Of a stretch of DNA of 24,871 bases, positions 8,095 to 14,431 are shown in pieces. The DNA comes from CAUPWF01 sp964369425 (GTDB lineage Bacteria > Bacillota > Clostridia > Lachnospirales > Lachnospiraceae), in the NCBI GenBank assembly GCA_964369425.1, contig CAYJGW010000039.1:1-24871 (forward strand), given 5' to 3'. Both the position numbers and the translations under genes were made by a program. The notes under the pieces were generated by a model. That model was not told where the DNA came from, ran no database searches, and saw nothing but the letters and a program-made list of their open reading frames with translations. How positions within the stretch are numbered: position 1 is the first letter of the stretch; every line of letters starts with the position of its first letter.

Positions 8095-8957
8095 TCCTTT
8101 GCTCCCATTTTCGTAATTTTCATATTAATCAACGTAAATACCATAATGATTACAAACAGTACACTAGCTGCTGCCGAAGCAATTCCAAACTCATAATTCC
8201 CAAAACCTCTTTCATAGATAAACCCAACTATCGTATGTAAGCTTCTCTCTGGCGAACCTGTCATTCCACCAAGTGTATATACATCTGTAAATCTTTGCAT
8301 TCCACCTATCCACCCCATGATGAGTAAAAACGTAAATGCCTCTTTCATAAGTGGCATTGTAATGTGCCTGTTCACCTGAAACTTATTTGCCCCATCAATA
8401 GAAGCTGCTTCGTAGTACTCTGGTGATATTGTCTGTAGATATGCTAAAAAAATAATTACATTAAACCCTGTACTTCTCCAGATATTTAAAATAACTGCGC
8501 CAAATCTTGCCGTCACACCACTTTCCAACCATGTAATCGGTGCAATCCCTATCACCCCTAATAATTCATTCAATATTCCGTCTGGATGCAGTACAAATAG
8601 GAATAATGTTCCTGCTGCTACTGCTGGTGTTACATAAGGAATAAAGAACAAACTTTTTAGTAGGTTTTTCCCCCTTGTCAAATTGTTGATTCCCACTGCC
8701 ACCAAATATCCCAACGGTATCGCTACCAACAATTGAAAAAATGTTATAAAGAACGTATTGAATATTGCTAGGTGAAATACATCATTTGTCAGTATGTATT
8801 CATAATTTTTCAACCCGTTAAAAGTCTCAACCGTTCCATTTGATTTAAAGAAACTCAATCTAAAAACCTCAAAAATTGGATATGCCATAAAAATTGCAAC
8901 TCCTAGCAATGTAGGCACCAAAAGCATGTACCAAAAAGCTGTATTTTTCTTTTCCAT
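8091..8957 (-). CDS. Sugar-type ABC transporter permease (MalF/UgpA type)
   Basis: First gene of the ABC/GDPD/MATE/PHP operon. The 288-residue protein has six predicted helices and the EAA loop YEAASIDGANKFQVNRHITMPLM at about residues 190-215, the MalF/UgpA-type counterpart of the next gene. The hallmark WMGGMQRFTDVYTLGGMTG-like segment follows (here GWIGGMQRFTDVYTLGG, about 225-241). The start is backed by AGGGAGG. Upstream lies a 220-base region with a candidate promoter and direct repeats, then the terminator of the araC gene, so transcription begins here rather than reading through from the regulator. Confidence 0.92.
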   Translation of the reverse strand: MEKKNTAFWYMLLVPTLLGVAIFMAYPIFEVFRLSFFKSNGTVETFNGLKNYEYILTNDVFHLAIFNTFFITFFQLLVAIPLGYLVAVGINNLTRGKNLLKSLFFIPYVTPAVAAGTLFLFVLHPDGILNELLGVIGIAPITWLESGVTARFGAVILNIWRSTGFNVIIFLAYLQTISPEYYEAASIDGANKFQVNRHITMPLMKEAFTFLLIMGWIGGMQRFTDVYTLGGMTGSPERSLHTIVGFIYERGFGNYEFGIASAAASVLFVIIMVFTLINMKITKMGAKE

Positions 8958-9055
8958 ATTTCCTCCCTGTCTCTCTTGTTTTCATGGTCATTCTAACAAG
9001 GGATTCCATTTTGTTCTTGGAGTTTTGAAGCCAAAACATGGCTAAATGTTGACAT

Positions 9056-9095
9056 TTTATATACGTTTTGCACAGATTTTACATTGCTTTACATT
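9056..9095 (-). promoter_or_regulatory. Candidate promoter and AraC-type direct repeats of the ABC operon
   Basis: TTTACATT occurs twice with a ten-base period (9078-9085 and 9088-9095), side by side on one DNA face as AraC-family half-sites often are. On the minus strand these are AATGTAAA copies directly upstream of an AT-rich TATAAA (9056-9061). The downstream copy's TGTAAA lies 16 bases before it, so it may overlap a weak -35. A small palindrome, AGCCA-aaaca-TGGCT (9029-9043), lies in the leader. The arrangement fits an activator-dependent promoter served by the adjacent araC gene; this is inference. Confidence 0.45.
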
Positions 9096-9126
9096 TCTTT
9101 TTTATGCATCTTTGTTAATTCTATGT

Positions 9127-9164
9127 AAAAAAAAAGAAAAACCTGTCCACATCGGGACAGGTTT
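9127..9164 (-). terminator. Rho-independent terminator of the araC gene
   Basis: Minus-strand AAACCTGTCC and GGACAGGTTT form a ten-pair GC-containing stem with a six-base loop (arms 9139-9148 and 9155-9164), followed by TTTCTTTTTTTTT. It lies 17 bases past the araC stop codon and separates that transcript from the ABC operon. Confidence 0.92.
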
Positions 9165-9180
9165 CCTCTACTAGAACCTT

Positions 9181-9957
9181 TTAAAATAAGAGTTCTTTAT
9201 CTTTTTGCTTTCTATATTTTTTAGGTGACATTTCACAATACTTCCTAAACTGCTTTGAAAATGCTGAATAGTCTTGGAAACCCACCATATATGCAATATC
9301 TATCATCGATTCCTCACTCAATCGAAGTAGTTCACATGCTTTTTTAATCCTATACTTCAGTAAATACTCTTGTGGTGATAGATTTAGATTTTTCTTGAAC
9401 AACTTATAGAGATAGGTTCGATCTATCGTACAACTCTCTGCAATATCTGCAATCGTTATTTGCTGACTATAATTATCATGAATGAATCGGATACTCATAT
9501 CAAAATAATGTGAATTTTTTTTTACTTTTGCTTCAAAGGGTTTTATGTGTTCAAAAAACTGTTCCATACATGATTCAACTGACCTTCCTCTATCAAGAAT
9601 CAATTCATGTAATCCCATCAAGGCTTCTATTATAGCGCCTCTATCATTTCCGCTGTGATAAATCGGTTGACTCCGAGATAACTTAGCTTTTTTCACCAAC
9701 CGTTTCACCTCATCACCAGATACTGCTAACCAAAAATACTCCCATGGATTTTCCTTTTCTACTTGATACTTTGGTATCTCTCCTGGGAAGATAAGAAATC
9801 CACTCCCCGCTTGCAGATGATATTCATTACCACCACTAAAGTAATACCCTTCACCTTTTAATATATAATGGATTCTATAATATTCCCGCTCAAACGTTCT
9901 GATTTTACGATTATTTTCTGGCTTTTCCCATCCATAAGCTAATAACTGCATCTGCAC
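9181..9957 (-). CDS. AraC-family transcriptional regulator with cupin sensor domain
   Basis: This 258-residue protein has an N-terminal cupin-like AraC binding domain (about 10-95, including YYRIHYILKGEGYYFSGG and LIFPGEIPKYQ) and a C-terminal double helix-turn-helix (about 155-255). The second helix-turn-helix bears the family signature IAYMVGFQDYSAFSKQFRKYCEMSPKKYR. Such regulators usually bind a sugar in the cupin domain and activate the neighbouring transport operon, here the ABC/GDPD operon just downstream on the same strand. The start is the first of two close ATGs after AGGAAAG. Oddly, the gene begins only 18 bases after the AAA-ATPase/PD-(D/E)XK gene, with no terminator between, so it may be transcribed from the nuclease-pair promoter. 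Confidence 0.9.
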   Translation of the reverse strand: MQMQLLAYGWEKPENNRKIRTFEREYYRIHYILKGEGYYFSGGNEYHLQAGSGFLIFPGEIPKYQVEKENPWEYFWLAVSGDEVKRLVKKAKLSRSQPIYHSGNDRGAIIEALMGLHELILDRGRSVESCMEQFFEHIKPFEAKVKKNSHYFDMSIRFIHDNYSQQITIADIAESCTIDRTYLYKLFKKNLNLSPQEYLLKYRIKKACELLRLSEESMIDIAYMVGFQDYSAFSKQFRKYCEMSPKKYRKQKDKELLF

Positions 9958-9975
9958 TCTTTCCTATTCCACTTG

Positions 9976-11658
9976 TTATGATTTCGCTACACGACAATTT
10001 TTCTTAAAAAATCCCATTCCATATGCAATAGTGTTTTCATAGCCTAGTGCGTGAAATCCTTCTTCATACTGCATCTCGCGAATCTGCGATACTGCTGTAT
10101 CAGAAGTTGTCTTGAACTTTGCCCCCTCTTTGGTTGCTTTTAATTCGAATATGATTGCCTTATTATTGATATTCACTGGCTCTAATACTAGATCTGGTCT
10201 TCCAAGCCCCAGTTCCATATTAGAGTGAACTCGATACCCTTTCATCCCCCTTAACATCCCAACTATAAAGCCATGGTAGTAGGATTCTGTGTAATCATAG
10301 TAACTGATGGTTTCAAGTAATGCTTGGTTAATCTCAGCCTCCATCACCCCTGTGTCCCCTGCAAGAATTGCTTCGTACAAAGCTGTCAAATCCTGTTGTT
10401 CTATCTTAACTCTAACCCACTCCATAATATGTCGCTCATATATATACTTGATCTCTTCATTGGGTATTGTCATAGTTAAAATTGCCTCTCTATTCTCTAC
10501 TCTTTGGCTTACTTTTTTTAAATAACCTGTAAAGTATAGAAAGTTCCATAAGTTTTCATTACTAGTATAGATATCTTCGTATGTGATATCTTCATGTATG
10601 GATTTTTCTATAGTTCCTCCTTGCACTAATCTTTCAAGTTCTTCCCTCGTTTCTCCCATTTCCTTTTCTATCAACTCTTTTATAATGCTATTGGAACTTG
10701 TGTTAGACCAATAAGGTTTAGGCATTTCCTGATCATATGCCAAAATATCCACTACATGATTGATTAAACTCCATGGATTATACACTTCTGTACTTCCAAA
10801 CAAATATCCGTTGTACCATTCCTTTATCTGATTCATATGGCTTTCTTTGCTGTAGTATCCAAGCATTTCGTATACTTCCTCATTGGTAAACCCAAAATAC
10901 TCTCCATAAATTTTATCCTCTATGGACACAATCCTAAGATTATTAAGTCCTGTGAATATGCTTTCTTTACTGATTCGTAGGCAACCTGTCAGTACTGCAA
11001 ACGCTAAGGAATCATTGGTTTTCAGTGCTTCTGCTAACATCCCTCTTACAAAATCTATCATCTCCTTATAGAATCCTTCAAAATGAGCATTTTCCAAAGG
11101 AACATCGTACTCGTCAATCAGTAAAACTACTCTTTCTCCATATGCTTTTTCTAAACATTTGCACAGGAATCTCATCGAACTCATGCATAAGTCAATATCA
11201 TCTACTTGATGCTGTATTTTCTTGTACATTTCTTTCTCTGCTTCATCGAACATCCCTAACTCTAATATTCTCTCGTGTCTTTTAAATTCGTTTCCAATAC
11301 ATTCCCTAGCTTTATAATATGCTGATTGAAAGTTGTTTCTTTTCATCTCTTTAAAGTTCAGCATGATAACGGGATATTTTCCTTTTTGTGTTAAGTACTC
11401 CTCACCTGCCTTCATTATTTTAAGCCCTTGAAATAAGTTCTCACTTGAAACAGTTGCCGTATACGCCTTTTCGAAATAGTATTTTAGCATGCTTAAATTC
11501 AGACTTTTTCCAAACCTTCTCGGTCTTGTGAATAAAGTCACCTCTGCTTTATTATCTAATATTTCTTTGATAAGTAGACTCTTATCAACATAGTAGTACT
11601 TTTCACTTATTATTTTTTTAAAGTTATCAACCCCAATTGCAAGTGGTTTAAATTTCAT
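9976..11658 (-). CDS. AAA-ATPase-like / PD-(D/E)XK nuclease fusion protein
   Basis: This 560-residue protein has the two-part layout of the AAA-ATPase-like plus PDDEXK_9 family. The N-terminus opens with the characteristic IGVDNFKKIISEKYYYVDKS. It continues with a Walker A-like RPRRFGKS (45-52) and a Walker B block VVLLIDEYDVPL (177-188). The C-terminal nuclease-like domain shows E459, then GRPDLV with D489, and IIFELK with E505 and K507, a complete PD-(D/E)XK core. The family is expanded in Lachnospiraceae, Bacteroidetes and anaerobic fungi; its function is not established, with roles in DNA processing or mobile-element biology suspected. It overlaps the upstream Rpn-like gene by 11 bases, so the two are probably translated together. 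Both ATPase and nuclease motifs are intact, arguing for an active gene. Confidence 0.88.
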   Translation of the reverse strand: MKFKPLAIGVDNFKKIISEKYYYVDKSLLIKEILDNKAEVTLFTRPRRFGKSLNLSMLKYYFEKAYTATVSSENLFQGLKIMKAGEEYLTQKGKYPVIMLNFKEMKRNNFQSAYYKARECIGNEFKRHERILELGMFDEAEKEMYKKIQHQVDDIDLCMSSMRFLCKCLEKAYGERVVLLIDEYDVPLENAHFEGFYKEMIDFVRGMLAEALKTNDSLAFAVLTGCLRISKESIFTGLNNLRIVSIEDKIYGEYFGFTNEEVYEMLGYYSKESHMNQIKEWYNGYLFGSTEVYNPWSLINHVVDILAYDQEMPKPYWSNTSSNSIIKELIEKEMGETREELERLVQGGTIEKSIHEDITYEDIYTSNENLWNFLYFTGYLKKVSQRVENREAILTMTIPNEEIKYIYERHIMEWVRVKIEQQDLTALYEAILAGDTGVMEAEINQALLETISYYDYTESYYHGFIVGMLRGMKGYRVHSNMELGLGRPDLVLEPVNINNKAIIFELKATKEGAKFKTTSDTAVSQIREMQYEEGFHALGYENTIAYGMGFFKKNCRVAKS

Positions 11659-12793
11659 TAGAACTTACCTCCAGTTCGTAGCTTTTTTTAGCTAGTTCTT
11701 CTATAAAACCACCTTCGACAAGTTTCTTTCCTATTTCTTCTGCGCTGATATTTCCTACGTGAGTATCTATCAAACGATATACTTCCTCCACGATTGCTCT
11801 ATCCCACATAAAAACTTTGGATGCAATTTCAGCTGAAAATTCCTGATGGTTCTCAATAATTAGTTCAATTTTTCCTTCTTGCCTTCCTTCTTGCCTTCCT
11901 TCTTGCCTTCCTTCTTGCCTTCCTTCTTGCCTTCCTTTTTGTCTTCCTTCACGTCTTCCTAATTTTTCACCTTCACGCCTAGCACATACTAATTCGCTAG
12001 AACGTGTTGCTTCTGCATATTTTTCACTTAACATCTCTATCAAATCCTCCTTGCTTTTTGATATTTGGTGCAACTCTTCTATGATATTTGCTTTTTCTTG
12101 GTCAGTATCCGTTAACTGATTCACTGCTTCGTCATTTACATCTGCTAACAATACAAGCCACTCGTAAAGGTCTTTATTTTCTGCATCATAACCATTCTCT
12201 TTTATATACTTCATACACTTTTCTAATTCAATATATACAATAAGTGCCAATTGATTAAGCTCAATTCCTGTATCCGTTATGCTTTTCTTGAAATGTATAA
12301 ATCTAGGAGATGCTTTGAATACACTTGGACTCTTCTTCATCAATACAACTAGATAAGATGGCTTCACATCTGTATAAGAAAACTCCGTCTTTTTCTCGCC
12401 TTTCTTTACCGAATACTGTAGCAAAATCATATCTGATGCATAGATATCCATTCGTTCTGTAATGAATTCCTGTGCCAACACTTGCATCTCTAGATTAGCT
12501 ACTGCACCTGTTTCAAGTTTGGCTACTACATCGTGAATAGTATCTTTTGCATAAATAGACGCCTTTGGTATCTGTTCTTTCATAGAAGAAAGCACTGTGA
12601 TATTCTCCTGAAAGATTAATCTCAACAAGGTTTCCGCCCTTTCCTTATGCAAATCTGGATCAAATATTTTCTTGAACACGATATCTGTGCACAAATCTGG
12701 CAAACGCTCTCCCTGTTCTATTTGATGAAATTCATCTCGCACCTCTACTGAGACACACTGCATTAGTTCTTCATATGTTTTTGGTTTATTCAT
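11648..12793 (-). CDS. Rpn-like PD-(D/E)XK nuclease / putative transposase family protein
   Basis: This 381-residue protein matches the PDDEXK_2-type Rpn/transposase-like family. TDIVFKKIFD (D37) comes near the N-terminus, then IHDVVAK (D88), then LEMQ (E102, Q104) in the E-x-Q form of the catalytic core, followed by ITERMDIYASDM. The middle is helical. From about residue 272 there is a charged Glu-Gly-Arg-Gln repeat tract, then a C-terminal module beginning KIELIIENHQEFS and ending near DTHVGNISAEEIGKKLVEGGF. The start follows AAGAAGGAA, and a TTTACA-N17-TATACT promoter lies just upstream. Rpn proteins promote RecA-independent recombination and cut DNA in E. coli; whether this relative does is not known. 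It leads a unit with the AAA/PD-(D/E)XK gene. Confidence 0.87.
   Translation of the reverse strand: MNKPKTYEELMQCVSVEVRDEFHQIEQGERLPDLCTDIVFKKIFDPDLHKERAETLLRLIFQENITVLSSMKEQIPKASIYAKDTIHDVVAKLETGAVANLEMQVLAQEFITERMDIYASDMILLQYSVKKGEKKTEFSYTDVKPSYLVVLMKKSPSVFKASPRFIHFKKSITDTGIELNQLALIVYIELEKCMKYIKENGYDAENKDLYEWLVLLADVNDEAVNQLTDTDQEKANIIEELHQISKSKEDLIEMLSEKYAEATRSSELVCARREGEKLGRREGRQKGRQEGRQEGRQEGRQEGRQEGKIELIIENHQEFSAEIASKVFMWDRAIVEEVYRLIDTHVGNISAEEIGKKLVEGGFIEELAKKSYELEVSSNEI
11872..11955 (-). repeat. 12-bp in-frame tandem repeat inside the Rpn-like gene
   Basis: The plus-strand unit TTCCTTCTTGCC occurs five times without a change (11872-11931), followed by two degenerate copies up to 11955. 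On the coding strand each unit is GGAAGGCAAGAA, encoding Gly-Arg-Gln-Glu. Because the unit is a multiple of three, gain or loss of copies by slippage changes the linker length without breaking the frame. Confidence 0.95.
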
Positions 12794-12811
12794 ACGTTTC
12801 CTTCTTTCTTT

Positions 12812-12840
12812 AGTATAATTGTTTGCAGATACGTTGTAAA
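12812..12840 (-). promoter_or_regulatory. Promoter of the Rpn-like / AAA-nuclease pair
   Basis: On the minus strand TTTACA (12835-12840) and TATACT (12812-12817) are exactly 17 bases apart, and the start codon at 12793 lies 18 bases past the -10. Each hexamer departs from consensus at one position. The leader would be very short, leaving just room for the AAGAAGGAA site. Confidence 0.65.
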
Positions 12841-13029
12841 GATATAGCTATAATGTTTCAGATTGTTTTTGCTGACAGACTTGTCAAAGTCACACTCTTG
12901 TGTGAAGATTACTTGATTTTTAGATTTTTTATTTGCTTACGTTTAAATATGATATGCCTTGCTTTAAAATTAACATACTCCACTAAAAATTTCAAGAATA
13001 AAATAATTTCGAGCCAGGTGGTCTCAATA

Positions 13030-13066
13030 CTACAAACACAAAAGAGCTCGCAAACACGAACTCTCT
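13030..13066 (-). terminator. Terminator of the mgl operon
   Basis: Twenty bases past the stop of the small membrane protein gene, minus-strand AGAGTTCG and CGAGCTCT pair over eight positions (one G-U) around a six-base loop (arms 13043-13050 and 13057-13064), followed by TTTTGTGTTTG. The T-run is interrupted, so it may leak. Between here and the rpn-pair promoter at 12840 there is only AT-rich sequence with one minor stem-loop (12890-12905) and nothing else I can support. Confidence 0.65.
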
Positions 13067-13083
13067 CAATTGTCACATTCAAT

Positions 13084-13305
13084 TTATAGCACTATCCCAA
13101 GTATAATAGCTACTATTATAACACCTATCCCTACCAAGATAATAGCATCAAGCATATGAACAGAAACATTTACTTTATCATAGATATTTTGATGATATCC
13201 TTCTTTGTTTTGGTATGCTTCATCTTCTATTTTCTTTAATTTCTCATACTCTTCTCTCGATATCTCTATCATTTCACTTGAATTACTATTTCTCTCTTCT
13301 TTCAT
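13084..13305 (-). CDS. Small single-helix membrane protein of the mgl operon, unknown function
   Basis: I do not recognise this 73-residue protein. Its N-terminal two-thirds is charged and helical (EMIEISREEYEKLKKIEDEAYQNKE, a short coiled-coil candidate). Residues 51-73 form one strongly hydrophobic helix that runs to the C-terminus, so it looks like a tail-anchored protein with a cytoplasmic head. The start is placed at the second of two ATGs: AGAGG is eight bases from it but only two from the first (13311). The gene begins 14 bases after the mglC stop and precedes the operon terminator, so it is very probably co-transcribed with the transporter. It might modulate or assemble the permease complex, but nothing in the sequence proves this. 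Confidence 0.75.
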   Translation of the reverse strand: MKEERNSNSSEMIEISREEYEKLKKIEDEAYQNKEGYHQNIYDKVNVSVHMLDAIILVGIGVIIVAIILGIVL

Positions 13306-13319
13306 AGGCATAACCTCTA

Positions 13320-14393
13320 TTATTTCTTAGTCAAATATTTTCTCATATCAATTGCACATGCAACAAGGATGATACCACCACGTACAATATATGTAACCGA
13401 TCCTGGTACATCTAAGAAAATCAGTGCCGAGTTAATGATTTGCAGTAAGATAACCCCCACAATAACTCCACGAATCTTACCAACACCACCTGAGAATGAA
13501 ACGCCTCCAATAACGCAGGCTGCAATTGCATCCAACTCATAGTTTGTTCCTGTAGCAGCTGTGTTTGAACCAACACGAGCTGACTCTAAGAAACCTGTCA
13601 ATCCATATAGCGCACCTGCTAATGTAAATACTAGAACCTGCACCCAAAATACGGATACCCCCGATACCTTTGCAGCTTCTGGATTACATCCTACCGCAAA
13701 CATGTTTTTCCCAAATACAGTTTTATTCCACACCACCCACATAATCGCAGCGATAATCACTGCATATAAGATTACCCAAGGTACATAAAAGCTTGAATCT
13801 CCAAAGATATTTCCTGTTACAAGTTTTGTATATCTAGCATCAATTCCTCCGATAGGTGCTCCTTCGTTGGCTCCAAAAGTAACATAGATTAATGATAAAC
13901 CATAAACGATTAACTGTGTTCCCAAAGTAACGATAAATGGATGTAATTTAAATTTTGCTGTCATCAATCCATTGAAAAATCCAATGGTTGCAGCTACTAG
14001 CATCGCAACCAACATAACGCAAATCAATTGTCCTGCAATCTGTGCCTCAGGGTCTTGTGGCAACCAAGTAAGCGATGCATACATTTTTTTTGCATAATCT
14101 GGCGCCTGTAATAAGGAAGCCGAGATACATGCTGTCAAACCTAGAATTCTACCTGCTGAAAGGTCTGTACCTGTTAAGACAACACACCCCGCAATCCCAA
14201 GTGCCATAACTAGACGTGTTGAGCTCAGTGTCAAGATGTTGATAATAGAGCTTGTACTGATGAATCTAGGATTATACGTGTAGACCACTATAATCAATAT
14301 TACAACTAGTATGTAAAGTGCTCTATCTAGTAATTTATTTCCAATATATTTTGCTTTTTCATTACCGTTTAAACTATTAAATTCTTTAAGCAT
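13320..14393 (-). CDS. mglC: Galactose/methylgalactoside-type ABC transporter permease
   Basis: This 357-residue permease is of the BPD_transp_2 family (RbsC/MglC/XylH). It has about ten hydrophobic helices and the family's AIGIAGCVVLTGTDLSAGR-like block (here MALGIAGCVVLTGTDLSAGRILGL, about 65-88). Near the end comes the conserved GVSFSGGVGKIRGVIVGV segment. It is longer than typical RbsC (about 320), as MglC proteins of clostridia often are. The start follows TTGGAG. It is the third gene of the operon, 38 bases after mglA. The symbol rests on family resemblance and on the binding protein's calcium loop, which points to glucose/galactose rather than ribose. Confidence 0.88.
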   Translation of the reverse strand: MLKEFNSLNGNEKAKYIGNKLLDRALYILVVILIIVVYTYNPRFISTSSIINILTLSSTRLVMALGIAGCVVLTGTDLSAGRILGLTACISASLLQAPDYAKKMYASLTWLPQDPEAQIAGQLICVMLVAMLVAATIGFFNGLMTAKFKLHPFIVTLGTQLIVYGLSLIYVTFGANEGAPIGGIDARYTKLVTGNIFGDSSFYVPWVILYAVIIAAIMWVVWNKTVFGKNMFAVGCNPEAAKVSGVSVFWVQVLVFTLAGALYGLTGFLESARVGSNTAATGTNYELDAIAACVIGGVSFSGGVGKIRGVIVGVILLQIINSALIFLDVPGSVTYIVRGGIILVACAIDMRKYLTKK

Positions 14394-14431
14394 GATATTA
14401 CTCCAATCTGCCGACTGTTAACGGCACGTAT

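Noticed and set aside
8958..9180. Catabolite-repression (cre) site near TGCAAAACGTAT upstream of the ABC operon
   Set aside because: The CG is displaced by one base from the cre consensus and the second half does not match.
11872..11955. Possible CRISPR or binding-site array because of regular repeats
   Set aside because: The 12-base units are contiguous with no spacers and are in frame with a coding sequence, so they are a coding tandem repeat.
11648..12793. Rpn-like gene as part of a classical insertion sequence
   Set aside because: No flanking inverted repeats or target-site duplications were found around the rpn pair, and transposase is only the family's historical label.
12873..12905. 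Small inverted repeats (TGACA-gact-TGTCA and TCACAC-tctt-GTGTGA) in the gap before the rpn pair
   Set aside because: The stems are short (5-6 pairs), no T-run follows on either strand, and a TTGACA on the minus strand there has no -10 at a proper distance. The evidence is insufficient for a feature.
12908..13079. Minus-strand frame of about 55 codons starting at a GTG near 13079 and ending near 12910
   Set aside because: It reads straight through the mgl terminator hairpin, has no Shine-Dalgarno site, and its hydrophobic/basic composition is what AT-rich noncoding DNA gives.
12823..13089. Plus-strand 88-codon open frame in the gap between the rpn pair and the mgl operon
   Set aside because: It has no binding site, its sequence is low-complexity, and it covers the minus-strand promoter and mgl terminator. 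No domain is recognisable.
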